A DNA stretch of 5,749 nucleotides, from NCBI GenBank assembly GCA_946612055.1, contig CAMOEH010000112.1:1-5749 (forward strand), in the 5' to 3' direction. Shown here piece after piece: positions 1-5,749 of the stretch. The position numbers were made by a program, and so were the translations under genes. The DNA is from an uncultured Bacillota bacterium (GTDB taxonomy: Bacteria; Bacillota_I; Bacilli_A; RFN20; CAG-826). The stretch's first letter is position 1; each line of letters begins with the position of its first letter. The notes under the pieces were generated by a model, which made no database searches, was not told the origin of the DNA, and worked only from the letters and a program-made list of their open reading frames with translations.

Positions 1-1
1 A

Positions 2-256
2 TATTTGAAAGCGACGATTGTCGAACCCGAAAAACGGACGATCTTCATCTGCCATTCTTTGCGCGAGAAGGAAGCCAATTTTTACAAACAGATGCTTGAA
101 GAAAGCGTCCATCCAAAGGAAATCATCATTGGCTCTATCGACCAAAGCAGCGGTGCCAATATCGGCCCTGGTATGGCGGTAATGTTCTATTTCGGCAAAC
201 CTGCATCCAAAGGGCTTGAAGAAGAAAAGGCGCTTTTGACTAATCTATTGAAATAA
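2..256 (+). CDS. DegV/FakB-family fatty acid-binding protein, 3' end only
   Basis: This is the C-terminal fragment (about 84 residues) of a DegV (EDD-fold) protein. The reading frame is open at the left edge, so the true start lies upstream; the in-frame TTG at position 5 is only an internal leucine codon. The visible part has the family's closing pattern: a helix (EANFYKQML), a strand (KEIIIGSI), then GANIGPGMAVMFYFG, matching the DegV signature written around GANxGPG or HTGPG just before the C-terminus. DegV proteins include the FakB subunits, which bind a single fatty acid and present its carboxylate to the kinase FakA for phosphorylation. The gene ends 7 bases before fakA, which strongly supports a FakB role, although family membership alone does not prove it. 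The ligand-selecting N-terminal part is outside the window, so no acyl-chain preference can be suggested. Confidence 0.88.
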   Translation, partial: YLKATIVEPEKRTIFICHSLREKEANFYKQMLEESVHPKEIIIGSIDQSSGANIGPGMAVMFYFGKPASKGLEEEKALLTNLLK

Positions 257-263
257 TCAAACG

Positions 264-1925
264 ATGAAAACCATCGACGGACCGATGTTCAAGGCGATGA
301 TAACCTCAGGTTACATCGGCCTGCAAAAGAATTGCAAAATCGTCAACGACCTCAATGTTTTTCCTGTTCCCGACGGGGATACGGGTTTCAATATGGGCGC
401 GACGATGAAAGGCGGGGTCCTTGCCTTAGAGAATTTCCCAACCAAGTCCATTGGCAAAATGGCTCAGGAAATGTCACGTGGGATGCTTATGTCCGCGCGC
501 GGGAATTCCGGCGTGATCCTGTCGCAGTTTTTTGCTGGATTCGCTGATGGAATAGTCTCCTTTGATGAATTGAAGGTAAAAGAATTTGCCTCGGCGATGG
601 TGAAAGGGGTTAAAAAGGCCTATTCCGTTGTTATTAAACCTGTCGAAGGAACAATCCTCACGGTCATGAGGGAAGGCAGCGAATATGCTTTATCCATGGC
701 AAGCGAAGATTGCAGTTTTGAAGATTATTTCACCGCGCTTGTTTCCAAGATGCGGGAAGCATTAGACCATACTCCTGACCTATTGCCGATATTGAAGGAA
801 GCTGGCGTTATCGATTCTGGTGGCGCTGGACTTCTTTATATCGTCGAAGGGATGGCCCAGGCCATTGGCGGCAAAATCATCGAAGACGTGTCGCTAGATT
901 TGCATTCTTCTAACAATGCCACCCATGATTTTTCTTCCTTCAACGAGACCTCAACGCTTGATTATGGATATTGCACGGAATTCATCCTGCAATTAACCCA
1001 GGAAAAAGACGGTCCTAGATCCTTCCTCTTAAAAGATCTGATCTCTTTTATGGAAGGAATTGGGGATTCTCTTGTCGCTTTCCAAAACGGCACCTTAGTC
1101 AAAGTCCATGTTCATACGAAAAAGCCCGATCTAGCCATTGGCTATGCGTTGCGTTTTGGCGACTTTGTTTCCTTCAAGATGGAAAACATGGCCTTGCAGC
1201 ATAACGAGACTTTGGTAGAAAAAAGTAGACACGTGGCTTTTCTTTCTAAGCCAATGAAGACTGTGCCTGAGATTTCTTCTATCGCCGTATCTCCTGCCCA
1301 AGGGCTTTCCCATCAATTCGTGGAATATGGCGTGAACGCCGTGATTGATGGGACGCAAAACATGAATCCAGATGCCGATGCCTTCATCCAGGCATTTAAA
1401 GAAGTCGGATCGAAGAAGATCATCGTGTTACCCAATAACAAAAACGAATGGCTCGTTGCTGAGCAAGCCAAAAAGCAAATGGATGATTCTTACGATATCC
1501 GCATTGTTAAGACGAGCAATGTTATTGAAGGGATTGCCTGTGCATCGGTGATGGATTTGGCCGATATGACCTTGGAGCAGAACGTTTCCCGGATGGAAGA
1601 TGAACTCGCCCGTAGCCATTCCATTATGGTCAGCAAAACCAATCGATCCTCCTCTTTGCAAGGGCTCCATATTGAAGAAGGAGATTATCTTGGCCTCGTC
1701 GATGGGAAAATCGTTCTTTCCTCTAAAGATGAACTCGGAGCTTTCTTGGGATGCTTAGATCATATTGACGATCCAAGTCTAGTAACGGTCTTCCTTGGCA
1801 AAGGCGTTGAAGAAAAGACCAAAGAAGCGATTCAAGAAAGCGTAGAAGGGCATTTGGATTTTGCCGAATGCTATGTGTTAGACGGGGGGCAAGAAATCTA
1901 TTCTTTGCTCGCATTGGTGGAATAA
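264..1925 (+). CDS. fakA: Fatty acid kinase catalytic subunit FakA (DAK2 domain protein, YloV-like)
   Basis: This cytoplasmic kinase uses ATP to phosphorylate fatty acid bound to FakB; the acyl-phosphate feeds PlsX/PlsY phospholipid synthesis. The 553 residues are the usual full length. An N-terminal DAK2 nucleotide-binding domain (about 1-200) carries NVFPVPDGDTGFNM at 31-44, whose Asp37 and Asp39 are the expected metal ligands, followed by SARGNSGVILSQ (77-88), KPVEGTILTVMRE (125-137) and DSGGAGL (184-190). The middle domain has GYCTEF with Cys237 and VKVHVHT with His282 and His284, the Cys/His/His set that binds zinc in characterised FakA. The C-terminal EDD-like domain (about 315-553) has a DGTQNMNP motif, a VLPNNKN motif and a closing GGQEIYSLLALVE. 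The ATG at 264 gives the normal distance to the DGDTG motif, but no Shine-Dalgarno sequence precedes it. Translation probably follows from the upstream degV gene, which stops 7 bases earlier. All expected catalytic motifs are present, so it should be active. Confidence 0.95.
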   Translation: MKTIDGPMFKAMITSGYIGLQKNCKIVNDLNVFPVPDGDTGFNMGATMKGGVLALENFPTKSIGKMAQEMSRGMLMSARGNSGVILSQFFAGFADGIVSFDELKVKEFASAMVKGVKKAYSVVIKPVEGTILTVMREGSEYALSMASEDCSFEDYFTALVSKMREALDHTPDLLPILKEAGVIDSGGAGLLYIVEGMAQAIGGKIIEDVSLDLHSSNNATHDFSSFNETSTLDYGYCTEFILQLTQEKDGPRSFLLKDLISFMEGIGDSLVAFQNGTLVKVHVHTKKPDLAIGYALRFGDFVSFKMENMALQHNETLVEKSRHVAFLSKPMKTVPEISSIAVSPAQGLSHQFVEYGVNAVIDGTQNMNPDADAFIQAFKEVGSKKIIVLPNNKNEWLVAEQAKKQMDDSYDIRIVKTSNVIEGIACASVMDLADMTLEQNVSRMEDELARSHSIMVSKTNRSSSLQGLHIEEGDYLGLVDGKIVLSSKDELGAFLGCLDHIDDPSLVTVFLGKGVEEKTKEAIQESVEGHLDFAECYVLDGGQEIYSLLALVE

Positions 1926-1928
1926 AGC

Positions 1929-2312
1929 ATGTTTAACCCAAAAGAAAACGAAATCATTGAAGCTGAGACTGGTGAATTCCGCCCATCGGAAGTCAAAAAG
2001 GAAAGCGAACCTAAGCGCGTCAAAAGCGACCATTCTCGAGCGATCCGCTTTTGGGGAAGACTTCGCTGGCTTTGCTTCCGTTATTCTTTGCTAGGCATCT
2101 TTTTATCCTTTGGGGCAGGGGTTTGCTTTGCCATTTTACGTTCGCAGACCACCGGAACCGCTTGGTTGCCATTAATGATTGTTGCCTTCTCGATGCTAGC
2201 TTTCTTCATTTTGGCATTAGGGATTGGCTTTATCGCGGGAGCGATGCTAAAAAAACACAAAGCATTAGATCCAAATTTCGAAAATGAAATTGATAATCCG
2301 GAGGCGTTTTAA
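1929..2312 (+). CDS. Small membrane protein with two transmembrane helices, function unknown
   Basis: I do not recognise a family for this 127-residue protein. The first 50 residues are hydrophilic and highly charged, acidic at the start (ENEIIEAETGE) and then basic, ending in an arginine- and aromatic-rich stretch at 37-51 (RAIRFWGRLRWLCFR). Two hydrophobic segments follow, at about 52-70 and 80-107, joined by a short polar loop (RSQTTGTAW). The second has small-residue spacing (GIGFIAGAM) that would suit helix packing. Positive charges before helix 1 and after helix 2 (KKHK, 108-111) predict both ends in the cytoplasm. The ATG lies 3 bases after the fakA stop with only a weak GGTGG-like site at 1916-1920, so it is probably translated by coupling. 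Its stop overlaps the next start, which suggests linked expression with the glycosyltransferase. It could be a membrane anchor or partner for that enzyme, but this is a guess from position. Confidence 0.8.
   Translation: MFNPKENEIIEAETGEFRPSEVKKESEPKRVKSDHSRAIRFWGRLRWLCFRYSLLGIFLSFGAGVCFAILRSQTTGTAWLPLMIVAFSMLAFFILALGIGFIAGAMLKKHKALDPNFENEIDNPEAF
2300..2304 (+). promoter_or_regulatory. Ribosome binding site inside the preceding gene
   Basis: GGAGG lies in the last codons of the small membrane protein gene, with 7 bases to the ATG at 2312. It confirms that start and shows the overlap junction (TAATG) has its own initiation signal. Confidence 0.8.
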
Positions 2313-3280
2313 TGCCAGAAAAATTAACGGGTATCCAAGCGAAAGAAAAACGTCGCAGATACAACAAATATTTCCGCAAAAACCTTCCAAACGCGATTTC
2401 GATCCGCTTTTTTCATAAAGCCAAAGACGTCACCAATTTCGCTGGGCAAAAAGGGATTAGCGAGTCTTATAGCCGCGACGTAATCGCGAAGGCTTTATTT
2501 TCCTCTTCTCCCTTTGCTGCGATTCGGATTGGAGGAGGGGAACTTGGTGCCTTAAATAACTATGAGAAGATCCGTCTTGGCAAAGCTAAAACTTATAAAG
2601 AATTAAATTTCTTCCGCATGAAAGTCGAAAGCGGATGGTTTCCTGCAACTGAGAAAATGCTCGATCGATTTGGGGAGCTTTCTTTGGCCGCTTTTGCCGA
2701 TGCGGATTTGCTTGGCGTATGCGGATACCATATGGAAGATTATTTCGCCCACGAATATTGCCCAAAGGCTACCTATATCCGTAATACGATGTTAGAACCT
2801 CTTCTAGGCGGGTGGACTCCTCTTCTAGCCAATAAGAAAGTCCTCATTATTTCTTCTTATTCAAAAGAGGTTGAAGTCCAATACGGTAGAAGAGAAAAAA
2901 TATTCCCTGAGAACGAAGAGTTGTTACCGAAGTTTGCTTCATTGGTTACTTTAGACGCCCCATTGACTTTGGGAGATGAAACTATCGAAGGAAGCGATTC
3001 AGAGAAAGAATTAGTTGCCTTAGAAAAGAAGATCGACGAAATTGACTTCGACATCGCTCTAATTGGCGCGGGCGCTTATGGGTCTTTGCTTGCCCTTCAT
3101 TGCAAAAAGATTGGCAAGCAAGCCATGCAATTAGGGGGGTCGTTGATGACTTTATTTGGTATCATCGGCCATCGTTATGAAAACCGCGATTACGTGAAGC
3201 GTTATATTAATAAGGATTGGATTCGCCCCTATAACAAACCGCGCGGGTATGAGAAAATAGAACAAGGAGCTTATTGGTAA
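2312..3280 (+). CDS. Putative GT-D-fold glycosyltransferase (DUF1792-like)
   Basis: This is a soluble 322-residue protein without signal peptide or membrane helix, so it is expected in the cytoplasm. Its pattern resembles GT-D-fold glycosyltransferases, the group of the DUF1792 domain that extends O-glycans on streptococcal adhesins. Seen in order: a basic N-terminus (KEKRRRYNKYFRK); PFAAIRIGGGELGAL at 67-81, in the place of the RxGDGE nucleotide-sugar/metal motif; VLIISSYSKEVEVQYGRRE at 177-195, with the conserved QYxxR element; DIALIGAGAYGSLLA at 247-261; then QLGGSLMTLFGIIGHRYENR (273-292) and NKDWIRP (300-306). The central Asp of the DxE metal motif appears to be Gly75, while Glu77 is kept. 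Related sequences may tolerate changes here, so lost activity should not be assumed. It overlaps both neighbours by one base and precedes a polytopic membrane protein, which fits surface glycan synthesis. Donor and acceptor sugars cannot be read from the sequence. Confidence 0.72.
   Translation: MPEKLTGIQAKEKRRRYNKYFRKNLPNAISIRFFHKAKDVTNFAGQKGISESYSRDVIAKALFSSSPFAAIRIGGGELGALNNYEKIRLGKAKTYKELNFFRMKVESGWFPATEKMLDRFGELSLAAFADADLLGVCGYHMEDYFAHEYCPKATYIRNTMLEPLLGGWTPLLANKKVLIISSYSKEVEVQYGRREKIFPENEELLPKFASLVTLDAPLTLGDETIEGSDSEKELVALEKKIDEIDFDIALIGAGAYGSLLALHCKKIGKQAMQLGGSLMTLFGIIGHRYENRDYVKRYINKDWIRPYNKPRGYEKIEQGAYW
3264..3269 (+). promoter_or_regulatory. Ribosome binding site that sets the start at 3280
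   Basis: AAGGAG stands 10 bases before the ATG at 3280 but only 4 bases before the in-frame TTG at 3274. The spacing and the codon type both favour the ATG, which overlaps the upstream stop as TAATG. Confidence 0.75.
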
Positions 3281-4695
3281 TGGAAGAAAAGAAAGAGAAC
3301 AACAATTCTTTCTTGAAGCGTTATGACACCGTCATTGCTTTTTTAAGCCTCGAAATTGTGGCTTTGGCTTTATTTGGGCTAGGTGGCACGACTGGATTAT
3401 CCATTTTCCGTGCATTGGGAATCGTCGTCACGGTTTTGATCTTTCCCTTTATTTCAGCTCATCATCAAAAAGAAGAATTGATGCAGATGGGGATCGCCTT
3501 GATTCCGGCGGCCTTCTTATTTCTCTTGCTGGCTTTTTCGCGTTTCTGGGTTGGCTATTATGGCAGCGTCTTTACTAGCTTAGTCAATTCCTTGTTGTTA
3601 TTCCTTTCGCTTGTATCCTTTTTCCTAATTGGTTATGGAGTAAAACAAATCGCCTCTTTGAAGCGGGACGTCATTCTTTTAACGATTGGCTCGGCTTTGG
3701 GTTTATTTGTTTTAATTACGGGCTTATATTCTCTTGCCAGATATGGATTCTTCTACGCTTCAATTTATGCGAACAAGGTCTATTACTACGATGGTGTGAT
3801 TTTCCAAATCGCCAGCGAAACGAAATATCTGTCCGGCTTCTCGTTCGTGGAAGTCTCGCTTCGTTATGGCAAGGTAGCGGCGTTTGTTTTGGCTTGCTCT
3901 GGCATCTCCGTTTTTGGTGTTGATTTCAAAAAGCAGTGGAAGCGTGGATTGATTTTCATCGCTTTTGCCTTGCTTGGGATTTTGGATTTGGCTGTTGTTC
4001 CTTACAAGATTCCTTTGATCTTCTTAGCCTTCATTTATGGATTAGGATTTATCCTTTTCCTCCTTTTCCGTCTTTTGAAGCCGAAAGACGATGCTGCGTT
4101 AGAAAAACGGAATCGCATCGCGAAGATTGTTTATCTTGTGTTTGTGATTTTCATCAGCGTTTTGGTCTTCCTCTTTGTTCTCGATGCAATTTTAGGACAC
4201 CGCATTATTCCCACTTCTCGCGGTTTTGGAGAAGGAAGCTTCTTTGGCACGATGCAAGAAGAAATCAATCTCACCTTCTTCTCCAAAGGGGCGGATGATA
4301 TCCGGCGTTTTGATTTCTTCTCTTTGCTTTTCGGGGCCAGTTCAAGCCGAGTTAGCCTATCGACATTCTCGCGATCCTTTGAATTCAATGTGCTTCTAGA
4401 AAACGGGGTTCTTGCTTTCCTTTTGCTCCTATATTGCATCTTTAGAATGGTTCGAAAGAGCTGGGTGTTCTTACAAAAGGATGAATCGTCTCTTGATGGG
4501 AAATTTGCTTTGGTAGGAATGCTTGTTGGATTATTCTTCTACCTTTCCCTTTTCGCGGACGAAATGCCTTATCGCCATGACGTGATCTTTACTCCTTTTA
4601 CCCACAGCAACTGGTTGATTGCTTTGGTGTTCCTCTCTGGCTTGATTTGGACTTCTGAGGCCAAAGCGAAGAAAATCGAGGAGGCAATACAATGA
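3280..4695 (+). CDS. Polytopic membrane protein, possibly O-antigen ligase/polymerase-like (Wzy/WaaL superfamily)
   Basis: The protein has 471 residues from the ATG; a TTG two codons earlier is less likely given the ribosome-site spacing. By eye it has about 11-12 hydrophobic segments, near 17-36, 40-60, 70-87, 98-121, 131-153, 198-214, 222-240, 244-264, 281-303, 371-391, 408-426 and 444-458. Two long polar stretches interrupt them, at about 154-197 (rich in Tyr) and 304-370. The second resembles the large extracytoplasmic loop of Wzy/WaaL-type enzymes: it contains FFSLLFGASSS (346-356) and then FEFNVLLENGVLAFLLLLY (367-385), similar to their xxLxGxG...HNxxLxxLxxxGxxGxxL pattern. The usual His before Asn370 is Phe369, so the match is weak. 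In that family the protein polymerises or transfers lipid-linked glycans on the outer face of the membrane. The glycosyltransferase overlapping its start supports a glycan role. Alternatives are a transporter or another kind of membrane protein. Confidence 0.6.
   Translation: MEEKKENNNSFLKRYDTVIAFLSLEIVALALFGLGGTTGLSIFRALGIVVTVLIFPFISAHHQKEELMQMGIALIPAAFLFLLLAFSRFWVGYYGSVFTSLVNSLLLFLSLVSFFLIGYGVKQIASLKRDVILLTIGSALGLFVLITGLYSLARYGFFYASIYANKVYYYDGVIFQIASETKYLSGFSFVEVSLRYGKVAAFVLACSGISVFGVDFKKQWKRGLIFIAFALLGILDLAVVPYKIPLIFLAFIYGLGFILFLLFRLLKPKDDAALEKRNRIAKIVYLVFVIFISVLVFLFVLDAILGHRIIPTSRGFGEGSFFGTMQEEINLTFFSKGADDIRRFDFFSLLFGASSSRVSLSTFSRSFEFNVLLENGVLAFLLLLYCIFRMVRKSWVFLQKDESSLDGKFALVGMLVGLFFYLSLFADEMPYRHDVIFTPFTHSNWLIALVFLSGLIWTSEAKAKKIEEAIQ
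4678..4684 (+). promoter_or_regulatory. Strong ribosome binding site for the lipoprotein gene
   Basis: GAGGAGG lies within the last codons of the polytopic membrane protein gene, 7 bases before the ATG at 4692. It is the best Shine-Dalgarno match in the window and may raise lipoprotein output relative to the upstream genes. Confidence 0.8.
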
Positions 4696-5729
4696 AAAAG
4701 AAAATCGTTGGTGTTCTTTCTTTCTTGGCTTGTGCATGTTTAGCTTCCTGCGCAGATACTTCAGAACTTTATGATGGCGACGCCTATATTGGCAAAACCT
4801 TCTTAGGCAACCGTTATAACTTGTGGAGCAAGGGCTTGAAAGAAGCCTATCAAAACGTTTCTAGCGATCACGAGAAGACCCTTCCTTATCAAGCAACCGT
4901 AGATTCTCCAAAGGGTTATTTCAACGGATCAGGCAATTTCACATCTCCAGCCAAATGCAGGGGCATGGACCATGCAATCAGCCTGCACCACGATGATTTC
5001 TTAGTGGACAAAGAAGATCCAAAATCGTCTCTTCTCCGCTGGACGGCAACAGGCACCTATGGCGGCAGAGATATTTTCGATAGCGACATCATTTCAAACG
5101 GAATCGGCAAATGGGCTGATCAAAGCCCTCTATATGATGTTGTTTATGGGCAGACGAAGAAAATGTCACGCCTGCATTCTGGGTTCTCCCGCGGCTATCT
5201 TTCCAAACTTTATAATGGCCAAATTCAATGCGATGCCTGGTCATCTTATTCTTTGGTCGCGATCGATAAAGAAGGATACGGGACGTTATTCCCGGCAGAG
5301 TTAGAAAGCGCGAAATATTACGCGATGTCCTTACGCGGTGGCTCTGATACCAACGATTCCCATGCTGGCAGGATCACCATCTTTGACATCAACGTGACGT
5401 TCTATAAAAGGAATGGCTTGTCTTCTTTTGAAGGATTCACCGTCCATTTGGACGATGTGAAATTGCAGACGAATTATTCGGCGGAATGCACGTCCCTTGT
5501 TGGATTCTATTTCGAAGATGTTGGATACGATCCTCGTGGGGTCGTCGGCATGTCGATTACATATTCTTTGGTCGCGGATGAAGCAACTTTCAAGCCCATT
5601 CTTGAAGATGGGACTATTTCGGACTCTTCAATTACGGTTCATCCTAGCGACGATTATACCGATGGGGCAGATTACCATACGGGCATCATGGTGCTAGAAG
5701 TTTTTTTCCCTGATTCCAGTTGGAATTAA
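4692..5729 (+). CDS. Surface lipoprotein, family not recognised
   Basis: This 345-residue protein begins with a clear lipoprotein signal: MKKK, a hydrophobic core (about 5-17) and the lipobox LASC ending at Cys20, so it should be exported and lipid-anchored on the outer face of the membrane. I recognise no domain in the mature part. It has a short, probably helical region (about 38-60, NLWSKGLKEAYQNV), then a long stretch with many short alternating segments typical of beta structure, for example RITIFDINVTFYK, GFTVHLDDVKLQT, LVGFYFEDVG and GVVGMSITYSLV. A beta-sandwich such as a carbohydrate-binding or adhesin-like module is possible but unproven. The mature part has three further cysteines (89, 180, 266) and is rich in Asp, Gly, Ser and Tyr. 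The start overlaps the upstream stop as ATGA. A run of seven T at 5701-5707 lies just before the stop; one T fewer would keep the frame open to the window edge, so the C-terminus deserves care. Confidence 0.82.
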   Translation: MKKKIVGVLSFLACACLASCADTSELYDGDAYIGKTFLGNRYNLWSKGLKEAYQNVSSDHEKTLPYQATVDSPKGYFNGSGNFTSPAKCRGMDHAISLHHDDFLVDKEDPKSSLLRWTATGTYGGRDIFDSDIISNGIGKWADQSPLYDVVYGQTKKMSRLHSGFSRGYLSKLYNGQIQCDAWSSYSLVAIDKEGYGTLFPAELESAKYYAMSLRGGSDTNDSHAGRITIFDINVTFYKRNGLSSFEGFTVHLDDVKLQTNYSAECTSLVGFYFEDVGYDPRGVVGMSITYSLVADEATFKPILEDGTISDSSITVHPSDDYTDGADYHTGIMVLEVFFPDSSWN

Positions 5730-5749
5730 CGATTCATTTCTTTCGAAAT

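Larger units (their letters stand above)
2..5729 (+). other. Predicted single operon: degV/fakB - fakA - membrane/glycan/lipoprotein genes
   Basis: Six genes run on one strand. The junctions are a 7-base gap, a 3-base gap, a 1-base TAATG overlap, another 1-base TAATG overlap and a 4-base ATGA overlap. No hairpin followed by a T-run was seen between genes and there is no intergenic space for a promoter, so one transcript is likely. Neither the promoter nor a terminator is in view: the left edge cuts the first gene, and only 20 bases follow the last stop. Confidence 0.75.

Noticed and set aside
5..256. Reading the first frame as a complete 83-residue gene starting at TTG
   Set aside because: The frame is open to the left edge and the residues match only the C-terminal third of a DegV protein, so it is a gene cut by the window boundary.
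1131..1914. Three minus-strand open frames opposite fakA (1131-1358, 1428-1670, 1723-1914)
   Set aside because: fakA is a full-length family match on the other strand; these frames have no recognisable product and are antisense shadows.
3936..4298. 120-codon plus-strand frame offset from the membrane protein frame
   Set aside because: It is rich in Cys, Phe and Arg, lies entirely inside the main gene and has no domain-like pattern.
4131..4439. 102-codon open frame on the minus strand inside the polytopic membrane protein gene
   Set aside because: It lies wholly within a convincing membrane-protein gene, its product is an Arg/Lys/Ser-rich sequence typical of antisense shadow frames, and no ribosome site was noted.
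4693..4740. Possible use of TGA as tryptophan (Mycoplasma-type code)
   Set aside because: All tryptophans in the main genes are TGG, no gene needs TGA readthrough, and the TGA at 4693-4695 sits in a normal ATGA overlap with a strong ribosome site. Reading through adds only about 16 codons before a TAG.
5736..5749. Short inverted repeat ATTTC/GAAAT after the last gene as a terminator
   Set aside because: A 5-base A/T-rich stem with a 4-base loop and no T-run in view is too weak; the window ends before a larger hairpin could be judged.

Overview
The window looks like part of one co-directional operon from a low-to-moderate-GC Gram-positive-type bacterium (Bacillota, perhaps one of the gut or rumen Bacilli lineages near Erysipelotrichia or the Mollicutes). 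The lineage is an inference. It rests on the FakA/FakB (DAK2/DegV) pair, strong GGAGG-type Shine-Dalgarno sites, a lipobox lipoprotein and the lack of any outer-membrane gene. Tryptophan is encoded by TGG throughout, and TGA serves as a stop at 4693-4695, so the standard bacterial code applies rather than the Mycoplasma code.

Layout, all on the + strand. Positions 2-256 hold the 3' end of a DegV/FakB-family fatty-acid-binding protein. Positions 264-1925 encode a complete fatty acid kinase, FakA. Positions 1929-2312 encode a small two-helix membrane protein of unknown function. Positions 2312-3280 encode a putative GT-D-fold glycosyltransferase. Positions 3280-4695 encode a polytopic membrane protein that weakly resembles O-antigen ligase/polymerase (Wzy/WaaL-like) proteins. 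Positions 4692-5729 encode a lipoprotein with no recognised domain. The gaps are 7 and 3 bases, then three stop/start overlaps (TAATG, TAATG, ATGA). There is no room for internal promoters or terminators outside coding sequence, and the promoter lies upstream of the window.

How the genes may work together: FakB presents an exogenous fatty acid to FakA, which makes acyl-phosphate for membrane lipid synthesis. The next four genes look like a cell-envelope module: a small membrane protein, a cytoplasmic sugar transferase, a multi-pass membrane protein with a large outside loop, and a surface lipoprotein. A joint role in making a surface glycan or glycolipid is an inference from order and fold resemblance only. 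No mobile element, CRISPR array, RNA gene or long intergenic region was seen. The least explained part is 1929-5729.
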